This document shows positions 53,321 to 63,388 of a stretch of DNA of 64,000 nt, piece after piece. Within the stretch, counting starts at the first letter, position 1. Every line of letters starts with the position of its first letter. The translations under genes were made by a program, and so were the position numbers. The stretch spans positions 1,047,001-1,111,000 of the forward strand of contig NZ_CP048422.1 of the NCBI RefSeq assembly GCF_010450875.1, in the 5' to 3' direction. The notes beneath the pieces are model-generated. The model was not told the DNA's origin, ran no database searches, and saw only the letters and a program-made list of their open reading frames with translations. This stretch comes from Sphingomonas insulae (GTDB taxonomy: Bacteria; Pseudomonadota; Alphaproteobacteria; Sphingomonadales; Sphingomonadaceae).

Positions 53321-56300
53321 ATGAGCTTCCGCAACATCTCCGCCTGGGCGATCCGCAATCCGGTCCCGCCGCTGGTCCTGTTCTTCGCACTGACGCTGGC
53401 GGGCATCGTCAGCTTCATGCGGATGGACGTGAACAACGACCCGGACATCGATTTCCCGGTCGTCATCGTCGTCATCAGCCAGCCCGGCGCCGCACCGACC
53501 GAGCTGGAGAACCAGGTCACCAACCGCGTCGAATCGGCGGTCCGCTCGCTCCAGGGCATCGACGAGATCACCTCGACCGTCACCGAAGGGTCGTCGACCA
53601 CCGTCGTCCAGCTCGCCATCGGCACGCCGATCGACCGCGCGGTCAACGACACCCGCGACAAGATCGCGCAGATCCGCAGCGACCTGCCCGAAGGCATTCT
53701 CGAACCCCAGATCTTCCGCGCGGATACCACGGACAACGATCTTGCCAGCTATTCGGCGATCGCCAGCGACATGACCGTCGAACAGCTCAGCTGGTACATC
53801 GACAACACCGTCGCCAAGGAACTCCTGTCGGTCTCCGGCATGGCCGCGGTCAACCGCAACGGCGGCGTCAGCCGCGAAATCCGCGTCATCCTCGATCCGC
53901 TGAAACTGCAGAGCCAGGGCCTCACCGCGAGCCAGGTCAACCAGCAGCTGCGCCAGATCAACCTCAACGCCGCCGGTGGCCGCGCCGAGATCGCCGGGTC
54001 GGAACAGTCTGTCCGCGTCCTCGGCAACGCCAAGAACGCCAACCAGCTGGCGCAGACGCTCATCAACGTCGGCGGCGGGCGCACCGTGCGACTGGGCGAC
54101 ATCGCCACCGTCCGCGACCTCTATGCCGAACAGCGCAGCCGCGCGGCGGTCGACGGGCGCCAGGCGATCAGCTTCGATTTCCAGCGCGCCAAGGGGGCAT
54201 CCGACGTCACCGTCTTCAACGAAGCCGTCAAGAAGCTGCAGGCGCTCGAGAAGCGCAACCCCAACGTCCACTTCATCCTGCGGTCCAACAGCGTCAAATA
54301 TACCGAGGCGCAGTACGAATCCGCGATCCACGCGATGATCGAGGGCGCGGTGCTCGCCGTGCTGGTGGTGCTGCTGTTCCTGCGCGACTGGCGCGCCACG
54401 CTGATCTCGGCACTGGCGATCCCGCTGTCGGCGATCCCGACCTTCTGGTTCATGGAACTGCTGGGCTTCAACCTCAACCAGATGACGCTGCTCGGCCTCA
54501 GCCTCGTCGCCGGCGTGCTGGTCGACGATGCCATCGTCGAGATCGAGAATATCGTGCGGCACATGCGGATGGGCAAATCCGCCTATCAGGCATCGATCGA
54601 TGCGGCGGACGAGATCGGCCTCGCCGTGCTCGCCACCACCATGTCGATCGTAGCGGTGTTCATGCCGGTCAGCCTGATGCCCGGCATCTCGGGCCAGTAT
54701 TTTCAGAACTTCGGCCTCACCGTCGTCGTCTCGGTGCTGATGAGCCTTGCCGTCGCCCGCCTCATCACGCCGATGATCGCCGCCTATTTCCTGAAGTCGT
54801 TCGGCCACGCCAGCCACGGCGAGGGCAGGCTGATGGACGCCTATATGGCGGTCCTGCGCTGGACGCTCGACAGCACCCGGCAAAAGGTGAGCGCGGCGCG
54901 GGGCGGCTATCACCGCGTCACCAGCCGCTGGCGCGATCACCGCGTCTGGATCATGGGCCTCGGCTTCCTCACGTTCGTGTGCACCGTCGTCATGTTCATG
55001 GTGGTGCCGATGCAGTTCCAGCCGCCGCAGAACAACGACGATTCCACCGCCACGATCGAAATGGTGCCCGGCACCACGCTGGCGCAGACCGACGCGGTCG
55101 TCACCCGCGTCGCCGACCTGCTGCGCCGCCAGCCGGAGGTGTCGTCGGTCTACGCCCGCACGGGCGGCGGGCAGGGGGTCAACACCGGTCGCGTCACCGC
55201 GACGCTGCGCGACGACCGCAAGGTCACCAGCACGGAATTCGAACGCAATCTCGCGCCCGAACTCGCCAAGATCGCCGACGCCCGCGTCGGCTTCCGGTCG
55301 CAGTTCGGCTGGGGATCGTCGGGTCGCGACATGACGATCGTGCTCGGTGGCGACGATCCCGATCTGTTGCAGAAGACGGCGAGCACGCTGGTCGACCAGA
55401 TGGCGACGTTGCCGACGCTCAGCCAGCCGCGCGTGTCCGGCAACCTCCAGCGGCCGGAGATCGTCATCCGTCCGCGCTTCGACCTCGCCGCCAATCTCGG
55501 CGTGACGACGCAGGCACTGTCCAGCGCGATCCGCATCGCGACGCTGGGCGACATCGACCAGAATTCGGCCCGCTTCTCGCTCTCCGATCGCCAGGTGCCG
55601 ATCCGTGTCGCGCTGGATCAGGGCGCACGCACCGAATTGTCGACGATCCAGAACCTGCCGGTGGCGACGCAGACCGGCGGGTCGGTCCCGCTCAGCCTGA
55701 TCGCCGATATCAGCCTCGGCTCCGGCCCGACGCAGATCGACCGCGTCAACCAGCAGCGCCGCATCGCCGTCGGCGCCGATCTGTCGCCCGGCGTCGTGTC
55801 CGGCATCGCGCAGAAACAAATCGACAATCTGCCGATCATGAAGAACCTGCCATTGGGCGTGAACCGGCTGACGCTGGGCCAGGCGAAGTGGCAGGCGGAA
55901 ATGCTGAAGAACTTCGTCGTCGCGGTGATCTCCGGCACCTTCCTCGTCTTTGCGGTGCTGGTGCTGCTCTATCGCCGCGCGCTGCCGCCGTTCGTCAACA
56001 TGGCCTCGCTGCTGCTCGCGCCGCTCGGCGGCCTGATCGCGCTGTGGGCGACGGGCAATCCGCTGTCGCTGCCGGTGTTCATCGGGCTGCTGATGCTGCT
56101 CGGCATCGTCGCCAAGAATTCGATCCTGCTGATCGACTTCGCGCTGGAGGAAATGAACAAGGGCGTCGATTCGCTCACCGCGATCCTGGATGCGGGCCAC
56201 AAGCGCGCGCAGCCGATCGTCATGACCACCGTCGCGATGGTCGCGGGCATGGTGCCGACCGCGCTGTCGCTGGGCGGCGACGGATCGTGGCGTGCGCCGA

Positions 56301-56551
56301 TGGGCATCGTCGTGATCGGCGGCCTGATCCTGTCGACGCTGCTGACGCTGGTGATCGTGCCTGCGGCCTTCAGCCTCGCCGTCGGGATCGAACGCTACGT
56401 CGGCCCGCGGCTTGGCAAGCGCCTGCTCACCTATCGCCCCGGCGACGACGGCAGCACGGTGGTCGGCATCGCCGGCCCCGATACGCCGTCGATCGGCCCG
56501 TTGCCGGGCCGGCTCGGCCATGACGATCCGGGGTCGCAGCCGGCGGAATGA
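53321..56551 (+). CDS. RND efflux transporter permease (HAE1-like)
   Basis: A 1076-residue pump with twelve membrane helices and two large periplasmic loops. The proton-relay aspartates lie in [16 protein letters not shown] (helix 4), and helix 10 region shows [16 protein letters not shown] with the late lysine. It uses the proton gradient to export drugs or lipophilic compounds. The C-terminal tail (about 50 residues) is Gly/Pro-rich and variable. Pair operon with the adaptor. Confidence 0.96.
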   Translation: MSFRNISAWAIRNPVPPLVLFFALTLAGIVSFMRMDVNNDPDIDFPVVIVVISQPGAAPTELENQVTNRVESAVRSLQGIDEITSTVTEGSSTTVVQLAIGTPIDRAVNDTRDKIAQIRSDLPEGILEPQIFRADTTDNDLASYSAIASDMTVEQLSWYIDNTVAKELLSVSGMAAVNRNGGVSREIRVILDPLKLQSQGLTASQVNQQLRQINLNAAGGRAEIAGSEQSVRVLGNAKNANQLAQTLINVGGGRTVRLGDIATVRDLYAEQRSRAAVDGRQAISFDFQRAKGASDVTVFNEAVKKLQALEKRNPNVHFILRSNSVKYTEAQYESAIHAMIEGAVLAVLVVLLFLRDWRATLISALAIPLSAIPTFWFMELLGFNLNQMTLLGLSLVAGVLVDDAIVEIENIVRHMRMGKSAYQASIDAADEIGLAVLATTMSIVAVFMPVSLMPGISGQYFQNFGLTVVVSVLMSLAVARLITPMIAAYFLKSFGHASHGEGRLMDAYMAVLRWTLDSTRQKVSAARGGYHRVTSRWRDHRVWIMGLGFLTFVCTVVMFMVVPMQFQPPQNNDDSTATIEMVPGTTLAQTDAVVTRVADLLRRQPEVSSVYARTGGGQGVNTGRVTATLRDDRKVTSTEFERNLAPELAKIADARVGFRSQFGWGSSGRDMTIVLGGDDPDLLQKTASTLVDQMATLPTLSQPRVSGNLQRPEIVIRPRFDLAANLGVTTQALSSAIRIATLGDIDQNSARFSLSDRQVPIRVALDQGARTELSTIQNLPVATQTGGSVPLSLIADISLGSGPTQIDRVNQQRRIAVGADLSPGVVSGIAQKQIDNLPIMKNLPLGVNRLTLGQAKWQAEMLKNFVVAVISGTFLVFAVLVLLYRRALPPFVNMASLLLAPLGGLIALWATGNPLSLPVFIGLLMLLGIVAKNSILLIDFALEEMNKGVDSLTAILDAGHKRAQPIVMTTVAMVAGMVPTALSLGGDGSWRAPMGIVVIGGLILSTLLTLVIVPAAFSLAVGIERYVGPRLGKRLLTYRPGDDGSTVVGIAGPDTPSIGPLPGRLGHDDPGSQPAE

Positions 56552-56655
56552 GGGGGGGGCGGGCGACCGCTTCTCTCGGTACGTCATGACGGGGTGTCGA
56601 GTGGATGCTGTCGCGTAATGCCGTCGCGTCAATAAGGTGCGCTCCCCCCTCCCTT

Positions 56656-56759
56656 CGTCATCCCGGCGAACGCCGGGACCCATGGACAGCGAGCCATCGG
56701 CGTTATGCATCCTGCCGCCTGCACACCCGTCATGGATGCCGGCGAACGCCGGGATGACA
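56656..56759. repeat. second REP family (CGTCATCCCGGCGAACGCCGGG)
   Basis: Arms at 56656-56685 and 56731-56759 are inverted copies, each with an internal GGCGAACGCC palindrome. It differs from the other family in the arm core. It lies between the RND genes and DUF445. Confidence 0.8.
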
Positions 56760-56782
56760 TAGGGGCCACTCCCATCTCGATC

Positions 56783-56877
56783 CGTCATCCCCGCGCAGGC
56801 GGGGATCCATGGTCGCCGGACGCGCAACGGCGCCGCGACGTCAGCCGGTCCGGATCCCCGCCCGCGCGGGAATGGCG
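56783..56877. repeat. REP-like doublet next to the second REP family
   Basis: Arms at 56783-56810 and 56851-56877 belong to the CGTCATCCCCGC family of 1792. Two families side by side fill the 400-nt gap between the RND operon and DUF445. Confidence 0.8.
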
Positions 56878-56955
56878 ACAGGTCGCAGGCGGGACATAAC
56901 GCCCTCAATCGCCATGCCACTTGAACTTCCCCCGCTTTCGGGGATTGTTTCGTCG

Positions 56956-58221
56956 ATGACCCCTATTCCCCGCGCCAGCGCCACAGAGGCGGCACCGCCC
57001 GCCCTCGTGCGGATGCGGATGATCGCGGGCGGGCTGTTGCTGGCGATGGCTGCCGTCTTCCTGACCAGCCGCCACTTTGCGCCGCTGTATCCCTGGGTCG
57101 GTTATGTGCAGGCGTTCAGCGAGGCGGCGATGGTCGGCGGCCTCGCCGACTGGTTTGCGGTCACCGCGCTGTTCCGCCATCCGCTCGGCCTGCCGATCCC
57201 GCACACCGCCATCGTGCCGCGCAACAAGGATCGCATCGGCGACACCCTCGCCCAGTTCCTGCGCACCAACTTCCTGCAACCCGCGGTCATCAGCCGGCGC
57301 ATGCGCCGCGTCGACGTCGCCGCCGCCATCGCGCGCTGGCTGACCGATCCGCCGGAAGGGGCAGGGGGTCGCTTTCGCCAGGGCGCGTCCAAACTCGTGG
57401 CGCAGGTGCTCGAGGGGCTGGACCCGCAGCGCCTGGGCGGCATGGTCAAGGCGGGGATCGCCGCACGGCTGCGCGAAACCGAAGTCGCGCCGATCCTGGG
57501 CGGCGTCATGAAGGCCGCGCTCGCCGAACAGCGTCACGCGCCGCTGCTCGACGGTGCGATCCGCTGGGGGGCAAAGGCGCTCGCCGCCAACGAACATCTC
57601 ATCCGTCAGATGGTGCACGACCGCGCCGGCTCGATCCTGCGCTGGACCGGGCTCGACGAAACCGTCGCCGACAAGCTGATCGCCGGCCTCGACAAACTGA
57701 TCGCCGACATGGTCGACGATCCGCAGCACCCGCTGCGACTGAAGGCGGAGGAGGGGCTGGATCGCCTCGCATGGGACCTGCAGTTCGATCCGGCGATGCG
57801 GGCGCGGGTGGAGGCGATGAAGGTCGAGCTCATCGCCAATCCGGCGATGCAGCGCTGGCTCGACGGGTTGTGGGAATCGGCACGCGCCGGCCTGCTCCGC
57901 ATCGCCCGCGATCCCGAAAGCGCGATGAACGGCCAGCTGGGCGACATGCTGCGGCAGCTGGGCAGCACGTTGACCCAGGACCCGCGGCTGGCGCGCACCA
58001 TCAACCGCTTCGTGCGCCGCGCCATCGTCGGTGTCGCGGCGGACTATGGCGATGGCATCGTCCGCCTGGTGTCCGAAACGGTGCGCGGTTGGGATGCGCG
58101 CACCATCACTTCGCGGCTGGAGAATGCGGTCGGCCGCGACCTGCAATATATCCGCATCAACGGCACCCTGGTCGGCGGGCTGGTCGGCCTCGTCATCCAC
58201 ACGGTGGATGTCCTGCTTTGA
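56956..58221 (+). CDS. DUF445 family membrane-anchored protein
   Basis: A 421-residue protein with an N-terminal helix (GGLLLAMAAVFLTSRHFAP), a long amphipathic/helical body and a C-terminal helix (GTLVGGLVGLVIHTVDVLL). The segment GGLADWFAVTALFRHPLGLP is the family signature. Function unknown. ATG 56956 opens the family N-terminus. It precedes the Mla operon. Confidence 0.85.
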   Translation: MTPIPRASATEAAPPALVRMRMIAGGLLLAMAAVFLTSRHFAPLYPWVGYVQAFSEAAMVGGLADWFAVTALFRHPLGLPIPHTAIVPRNKDRIGDTLAQFLRTNFLQPAVISRRMRRVDVAAAIARWLTDPPEGAGGRFRQGASKLVAQVLEGLDPQRLGGMVKAGIAARLRETEVAPILGGVMKAALAEQRHAPLLDGAIRWGAKALAANEHLIRQMVHDRAGSILRWTGLDETVADKLIAGLDKLIADMVDDPQHPLRLKAEEGLDRLAWDLQFDPAMRARVEAMKVELIANPAMQRWLDGLWESARAGLLRIARDPESAMNGQLGDMLRQLGSTLTQDPRLARTINRFVRRAIVGVAADYGDGIVRLVSETVRGWDARTITSRLENAVGRDLQYIRINGTLVGGLVGLVIHTVDVLL

Positions 58222-58303
58222 TGCGACGGATGGCGCGGAAACGCACTGTCGCGTATGTTAAACGCCTTGCCGTCCTCGCCGACTTGCCGCAGAAGCAGCT
58301 TCG

Positions 58304-59404
58304 ATGAGCGCCACAGCCGAATTCGAGCAGGACAGCGGCGGAACCCTTCGCTTTTCCGGTGACCTGCTGTTGCGGACGCTCGGCAAGTTGCCGGATCGGC
58401 TCGATTCGATCGATGGTCCGGTGCAGCGAATCGACCTCAGCGGGGTCGGGCGGATCGACACCGTCGGCGCCTGGGTCGTCCACCGGCTCGCGACGCGCCA
58501 CGATGCGCAGATCGATGGTCTGGACGACGATGGCCGCTACCTGCTCGATCAGGTCGTTGCCGCGGATCAGCCGGTGGCGCTGCCGGATCGGCCGTCGAAC
58601 GCCTTTGCCCGGTTGCTGGGTGAGATCGGCGATGCCGTCGTCATCACCTTCCGCACGCTCTATGGCCTGCTCGGGTTTCTCGGCGCGACGACGATCGCGT
58701 TCGTCAACGTCGTGCGCCATCCCAGCCGCTTCCGCTTCAACGCGACCGTCCACCGGTTCGAGGTCGTCGGCGTGCAGGCGCTCGCTATCGTCGGGTTGAT
58801 GAGCTTCCTGATCGGCATCGTCATCGCGCAACAGGGCGCGGTACAGCTGCGCCAGTTCGGGGCGGAGGTGTTCACGATCAACCTCGTCGGGCGGCTGACG
58901 TTGCGCGAACTCGGGGTGCTGATGACCGCGATCATGGTCGCCGGCCGCTCCGGCTCCGCCTTTGCGGCGCAGCTCGGCACGATGAAGCTGACCGAGGAGA
59001 TCGATGCGATGCGCACGATCGGAGTGTCGCCCATGGAGGCGCTGGTGCTGCCGCGCACGATCGCCGCGGTGCTGCTGATGCCGCTGCTCGGCTTCTATTC
59101 GTCGCTCATCGCGATCATCGGCGGTGGCCTTCTCGCCTGGGTGTCGCTCGACATCCCGCCGGTCACCTTCATCCAGCGCATTCGCGAAGTGGTGCCGATC
59201 ACCGACCTCTACATCGGCCTTATCAAGGCGCCGGTGTTCGGGGCGATCATTGCCATCGCCGGTTGCTTCCAGGGCATGCTGGTCGAATCGGACGCGGAGC
59301 AGGTCGGGCTGCGCACCACCTCGGCGGTGGTGCAGGCGATCTTCCTCGTCATCGTGCTCGACGCCTTCTTCGCGGTGTTCTTCACCTGGGTGGGATGGAA
59401 CTGA
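58304..59404 (+). CDS. mlaE: MlaE-type lipid ABC permease with N-terminal STAS-like domain
   Basis: A 366-residue protein. Residues 1-90 look like a STAS/MlaB domain (QRIDLSGVGRIDTVGAWVVH), and the rest is the MlaE permease with VGLMSFLIGIVIAQQGA and GTMKLTEEIDAMRTIGV. In E. coli MlaB is a separate subunit; here the two are fused. The complex moves phospholipids between membranes. Overlaps mlaF (TGATG). Confidence 0.93.
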   Translation: MSATAEFEQDSGGTLRFSGDLLLRTLGKLPDRLDSIDGPVQRIDLSGVGRIDTVGAWVVHRLATRHDAQIDGLDDDGRYLLDQVVAADQPVALPDRPSNAFARLLGEIGDAVVITFRTLYGLLGFLGATTIAFVNVVRHPSRFRFNATVHRFEVVGVQALAIVGLMSFLIGIVIAQQGAVQLRQFGAEVFTINLVGRLTLRELGVLMTAIMVAGRSGSAFAAQLGTMKLTEEIDAMRTIGVSPMEALVLPRTIAAVLLMPLLGFYSSLIAIIGGGLLAWVSLDIPPVTFIQRIREVVPITDLYIGLIKAPVFGAIIAIAGCFQGMLVESDAEQVGLRTTSAVVQAIFLVIVLDAFFAVFFTWVGWN

Positions 59405-60300
59405 TGCCCGCCTCCACCACCGATCGCGACGCCGACGAACATATCATCCAGGTCCGCGGCCTCAAGAACGCCTTCGGCGAACAGGTCATCCACGACGATC
59501 TCGACCTCGACGTTCGCCGGGGCGAGATCCTTGGCGTGGTCGGCGGCTCGGGCACCGGCAAATCGGTGCTGATGCGCTCGATCATCGGCCTCCAGACGCC
59601 GGTCGCGGGCGATATCACCGTCTTCGGCGAACCAACGGTCGGCCGGGAAGAGACCGAAGCGACCAACATCCGCAAGCGCTGGGGCGTGCTGTTCCAGGGC
59701 GGCGCCCTGTTCTCGACGCTGACCGTCTCCGAAAACGTGCAGGTGCCGCTGCGCGAATTCTACGGCGACATGAACCCGGCGCTGATGGCGGAGATCGCGG
59801 CGTACAAGGTCGTGATGACCGGCCTCAAGCCGGATGCCGGCCCGAAATTCCCGGCCGAATTGTCGGGCGGCATGAAGAAGCGTGCGGGGCTGGCGCGGGC
59901 GCTCGCGCTCGATCCCGAACTGCTGTTCCTCGACGAACCGACCGCCGGCCTCGATCCGATCGGCGCCGCCGCGTTCGACGACCTGACGAAGTCGCTGCAA
60001 AAGACGCTGGGGCTGACCGTCTTCCTCATCACCCACGATCTCGATACGCTCTACGCGATCTGCGACCGGGTGGCTGTGCTGGCGGACAAGAAAGTGATCG
60101 CGGTCGGCACGATCGACGAACTTCTCGCGCTCGACCACCCCTGGATCGAAGAATACTTCAAAGGCCCCCGCGGACGCGCCGCCGTGGCCACGAAGGATGC
60201 GCAGGCCGATGCGCATCCTACTGAAATCAAATCACGGCAGATCGCGGCAAGCCCGGCCGCCGCCACAGAACCGGCCGAACAGGCGAGGACCACCGACTGA
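59404..60300 (+). CDS. mlaF: MlaF-type lipid transport ATPase
   Basis: A 298-residue ATPase with Walker A GGSGTGKSVL, signature LSGGMKKRAGLAR and Walker [14 protein letters not shown]. The C-terminal 45 residues are a low-complexity tail. ATG 59404 overlaps the mlaE stop; ATG 59395 is in-frame upstream. It drives the Mla pathway. Confidence 0.94.
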   Translation: MPASTTDRDADEHIIQVRGLKNAFGEQVIHDDLDLDVRRGEILGVVGGSGTGKSVLMRSIIGLQTPVAGDITVFGEPTVGREETEATNIRKRWGVLFQGGALFSTLTVSENVQVPLREFYGDMNPALMAEIAAYKVVMTGLKPDAGPKFPAELSGGMKKRAGLARALALDPELLFLDEPTAGLDPIGAAAFDDLTKSLQKTLGLTVFLITHDLDTLYAICDRVAVLADKKVIAVGTIDELLALDHPWIEEYFKGPRGRAAVATKDAQADAHPTEIKSRQIAASPAAATEPAEQARTTD

Positions 60301-61262
60301 TGGAAACCCGTTCCAACCACGTGATCGTCGGCGCGGTCGTGCTGATCCTGCTCGCCGTCCTGGCGATATTCACCGTCTGGATCGCCCGTCTCGGCGGCGC
60401 GACCGAACGCGAATATGACATCTTCTTCAAGCAATCCGTCGATGGCCTCGCCAAAGGGTCGACGGTCACCTACTCGGGCGTCCCCACCGGGCAGGTGAAG
60501 ACGATCGCGCTGTGGAAGCCCGATCCCCAATTCGTCCGCGTGCGCGTGACGGTCAACGATGATACGCCGATCCTGCAGGGGACGACGGCCACCATCCTCG
60601 GCAGCTTCACCGGCACCAGCACCGTTGCGCTCGACGGTGCGCGCAAGGGTGCGCCGCCGATCGTCTGCCCGGAACAGCCCGATGCGACGCAATGTCCCTA
60701 TGGCGTTCCCGTGATCGCGACCAAGCAGGGGGGCATCGGTGCCATCCTGAACAGCGCGCCGCAGTTGCTCGAGCGCTTGTCGACACTGACCGAACGACTG
60801 ACCGGCCTGCTTACCGATCGTAACCAGGCATCGATCGCCGGTATCCTCGACAACACCAACCGCCTGACCGACGCGCTCGCCGATCGCGGGCCGGAGATCG
60901 CGGCGACGCTGGCGCAGACGCGGATCGCGATCCAGCAGGCGGGCGATGCCGCACAATCGATCGGCAAGCTGGCCGACACGACCAACGGCGTGCTGGCGGA
61001 CGACGTCAAGCCGACGATGCAGAACCTCAACAAGGCGATCGCATCGGCGCAGCAGAGCGCGGAGACGCTGAACTCGGCCATCCAGGATGCGCGTCCCGGC
61101 CTCCAGACCTTCTCGAAACAGACCATACCGGAAGCCAACCGGCTGGTCCGCGATCTGCGCGTCACCGCCACCGCGCTGTCGTCGATCGCGGACAAGGTCG
61201 ACCAGGGCGGTGCCAGCTCGCTGATCGGCCAGCAGAAGCTCCCCGACTACAAGGGCAAGTGA
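60300..61262 (+). CDS. mlaD: MlaD-type MCE domain protein
   Basis: A 320-residue protein: N-terminal helix (about residues 7-27), an MCE domain (FKQSVDGLAKGSTVTYSGVP) and a long helical tail to about residue 310. MCE rings carry lipid across the periplasm. Starts at the last base of the mlaF stop. Confidence 0.93.
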   Translation: METRSNHVIVGAVVLILLAVLAIFTVWIARLGGATEREYDIFFKQSVDGLAKGSTVTYSGVPTGQVKTIALWKPDPQFVRVRVTVNDDTPILQGTTATILGSFTGTSTVALDGARKGAPPIVCPEQPDATQCPYGVPVIATKQGGIGAILNSAPQLLERLSTLTERLTGLLTDRNQASIAGILDNTNRLTDALADRGPEIAATLAQTRIAIQQAGDAAQSIGKLADTTNGVLADDVKPTMQNLNKAIASAQQSAETLNSAIQDARPGLQTFSKQTIPEANRLVRDLRVTATALSSIADKVDQGGASSLIGQQKLPDYKGK

Positions 61263-61266
61263 GATC

Positions 61267-61854
61267 ATGAAGACCAGGCTTCTCATCCTCGCCGCAAGCT
61301 TGCCGCTCGCCGGCTGCATCAGCTTCGGTGCCAAGCCGCCGCCCTCGCTGCTGACGCTGGAGGCGACCGCCGCCCCGGCGGTCGGTGCGGAACAGAATTC
61401 CGCGAAAACGCGGTCGATCACCATTCAGGTGCCATCGACGCCGACCTCGATCGCCGGTGCGCGCGTGCCGGTGCAGGCGACGCCGACGACGATCGCATAC
61501 GTCAAGGATGCGCAATGGGCGGAACCGCCGGCGCGTCTGTTCGCGCGTCTGCTGTCCGATGCGGTATCGGCGCGCAGCAACATGGTCGTGCTGTCCACCG
61601 TCCAGTCGATCAGCGACCCCAGTGCGACGCTGACGGGCGAGTTGCGCCGCTTCGGACTGGACGCGACGGCGCGCGATGCGGTGGTGACCTATGATGCCGC
61701 GCTCACCCGCGCCGGCGGCGACACGGTGGAAAAGCGCCGGTTCGAGGCGCGGGTGCCGGTATCTGCTATCGACGCCACCAACGCCGGGACCGCACTCAGC
61801 CAGGCGGCCAACCGCGTCGCCGGCGATGTCGCCGCCTGGGTGGCGGCGCGCTGA
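61267..61854 (+). CDS. ABC-type transport auxiliary lipoprotein (PqiC/MlaC-region type)
   Basis: A 195-residue lipoprotein: signal MKTRLLILAASLPLAGC with a lipobox LAGC, then a small beta-alpha domain ending ANRVAGDVAAWVAAR. Fits the DUF330/PqiC-like family, which is linked with MCE systems at the outer membrane. Last gene of the Mla operon. Confidence 0.85.
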   Translation: MKTRLLILAASLPLAGCISFGAKPPPSLLTLEATAAPAVGAEQNSAKTRSITIQVPSTPTSIAGARVPVQATPTTIAYVKDAQWAEPPARLFARLLSDAVSARSNMVVLSTVQSISDPSATLTGELRRFGLDATARDAVVTYDAALTRAGGDTVEKRRFEARVPVSAIDATNAGTALSQAANRVAGDVAAWVAAR

Positions 61855-61857
61855 CGC

Positions 61858-62706
61858 TTACGGCGCCCGCCTGACCGCGGGCAGCACGTCGCACACGGCG
61901 GCACCACTCAGGCCGACCATCGGCGGCTTGGGGTGCTCGCGCCCGGCCACGGCGGCGGCGAAGCGCGGATTGTCCGCCGCGCGATACTGGAAATGCGGCC
62001 GGGTGGCGGCCGGTATGTCGCTCGCCAGCCGGACCGCCGTGATCGGCGTGCGTTCGCCGACGCTGGCATACATGCCCATTGCCGCGTCGCTCCTCGGCAG
62101 GGCGGACAGATATTGCATTCCATCGACGATCCGGCCGACGACGGTGTAATTGCGATCCAATCGCCGCGCGGACTGGCCGATCGGGGTGAACAACTCGGCG
62201 CCCGACCCGGTGCTCGGCAGGGCATCGCGCGCGACGCCGACCATGCCATAGCAATGCGTCAGCCACGCCTGCGCACCGTTCGTCGCCACCGGCCACCCGT
62301 CGGCGGTGATCCCCGACGCGGTCGAATAGCTGTCCGCCCTGCTCATCGACACGGCCGGCCGGAATGTCGGGACCTCGAATTCCGCGGCCGGGCGATCGGT
62401 GATCCCGGCGGGCAGCGGCTTCTTCTCGGTCGCATCGCCCCATTGCGCGACCCAATTTTCCTGCACCCGATACACGCTGGCGTCATCCCACCAGCGGGCG
62501 CGGGCCAGCGCGCGGATATTGCCGACGTGCTGCGGTGCCAGCGCAGCGGCCAGCCGGATCACGACCTGCCTGCCGTTGCCGAGCGTCACCACCAGCAGCT
62601 CATCGTCGGGGATCGCGCGCCAATCGGCCTCGATCGGGTCGCTCGGCGCAGCGGGGGGAGCGGTCTGCGCGAGGAGCGCGGCGGCGAAGAACATCACGGT
62701 CAGCAT
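61858..62706 (-). CDS. cyclophilin-type peptidylprolyl isomerase-like protein
   Basis: A 282-residue exported protein. Signal segment MLTVMFFAAALLA, then NIRALARARWWDDASVYRV and CYGMVGVARD, which match the cyclophilin substrate and core strands. Family members speed folding of proline-containing proteins in the periplasm. It converges on the Mla operon (3 nt apart). Confidence 0.8.
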   Translation of the reverse strand: MLTVMFFAAALLAQTAPPAAPSDPIEADWRAIPDDELLVVTLGNGRQVVIRLAAALAPQHVGNIRALARARWWDDASVYRVQENWVAQWGDATEKKPLPAGITDRPAAEFEVPTFRPAVSMSRADSYSTASGITADGWPVATNGAQAWLTHCYGMVGVARDALPSTGSGAELFTPIGQSARRLDRNYTVVGRIVDGMQYLSALPRSDAAMGMYASVGERTPITAVRLASDIPAATRPHFQYRAADNPRFAAAVAGREHPKPPMVGLSGAAVCDVLPAVRRAP

Positions 62707-62796
62707 AGCAGCGCCAAGCTGGCCGATCCGGCCGACATGCGCAATCACTTGCGGTGCGCCCAAGGACAGGCTAGGCGCGCCACTTCCAGGACATGC

Positions 62797-62887
62797 GGAG
62801 CGGTGGCCGAGTGGTCGAAGGCGCTCGCCTGGAAAGTGAGTATACGCCAAAAGCGTATCGAGGGTTCGAATCCCTCCCGCTCCGCCA
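62797..62887 (+). tRNA. tRNA-Ser (anticodon GGA)
   Basis: A 91-nt class II tRNA: acceptor GGAGCGG pairs with CCGCTCC, the anticodon loop reads CTGGAAA, the long variable arm has ATACGC paired with GCGTAT, and the T-loop is GTTCGAATC. The CCA end is encoded at 62885-62887. Reads UCC and UCU codons. Confidence 0.97.
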
Positions 62888-63388
62888 CTTTTCAGTGATA
62901 AGCCGTTGCGATAAATCGAATGTCGGTCAGCAGACAAAGCGGTCACCACAACCCTGCCACTGGCTGTCGAGCATCGACGTGGGTTGTGTGAGACGTGCGT
63001 GCGGCACGCATGGATCACCGGATGCATAGGCTTGACGTCGATTATCAGCGATCACGGTGCGCGCGGCGGTAGGTTCATCTAACCTGGAGGAGTGGCCAAT
63101 TCGGGTCCTGTTCCAAGCCTGCTGCGTCCCGCCCCGATTTCTGCAAGGCCCCGCACTGCCGTGAAGGGAGCGCAACACTTACGCGTTCCCCCGCGGCGAC
63201 GGTCTCGCCCGGGCTGCGCATGAGCATGTCATGGCCCAAGTCGGGGTGGGCGCTTGGGGAATAGGGGCAATCACTGCCGTATCAGGCACAGTCCCTGCGC
63301 CTTAGCCGAACGCGGGGTACGGCGGCCGCCGCGAGGCAGACCGCCGCACCGGCGCCGACGCCGCGCCGGCTGACGTTGTCGGCCCCGC
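62888..63388. other. gene-free 500-bp stretch after tRNA-Ser
   Basis: No convincing coding frame, repeat or terminator was found. Short frames on both strands lack domains, good starts or codon bias. The region begins directly after a tRNA 3' end, a common target of integrating elements, but no integrase or att duplication is visible. Confidence 0.5.

Noticed and set aside
53213..56920. 1235-codon open frame antisense to the RND permease
   Set aside because: It mirrors the permease codon pattern in high-GC DNA and is rich in Arg, Asp, His and Gly with no domain; the plus-strand permease is unmistakable.
62927..63178. 83-codon minus-strand frame after tRNA-Ser
   Set aside because: No domain, no ribosome site and atypical composition; treated as non-coding.
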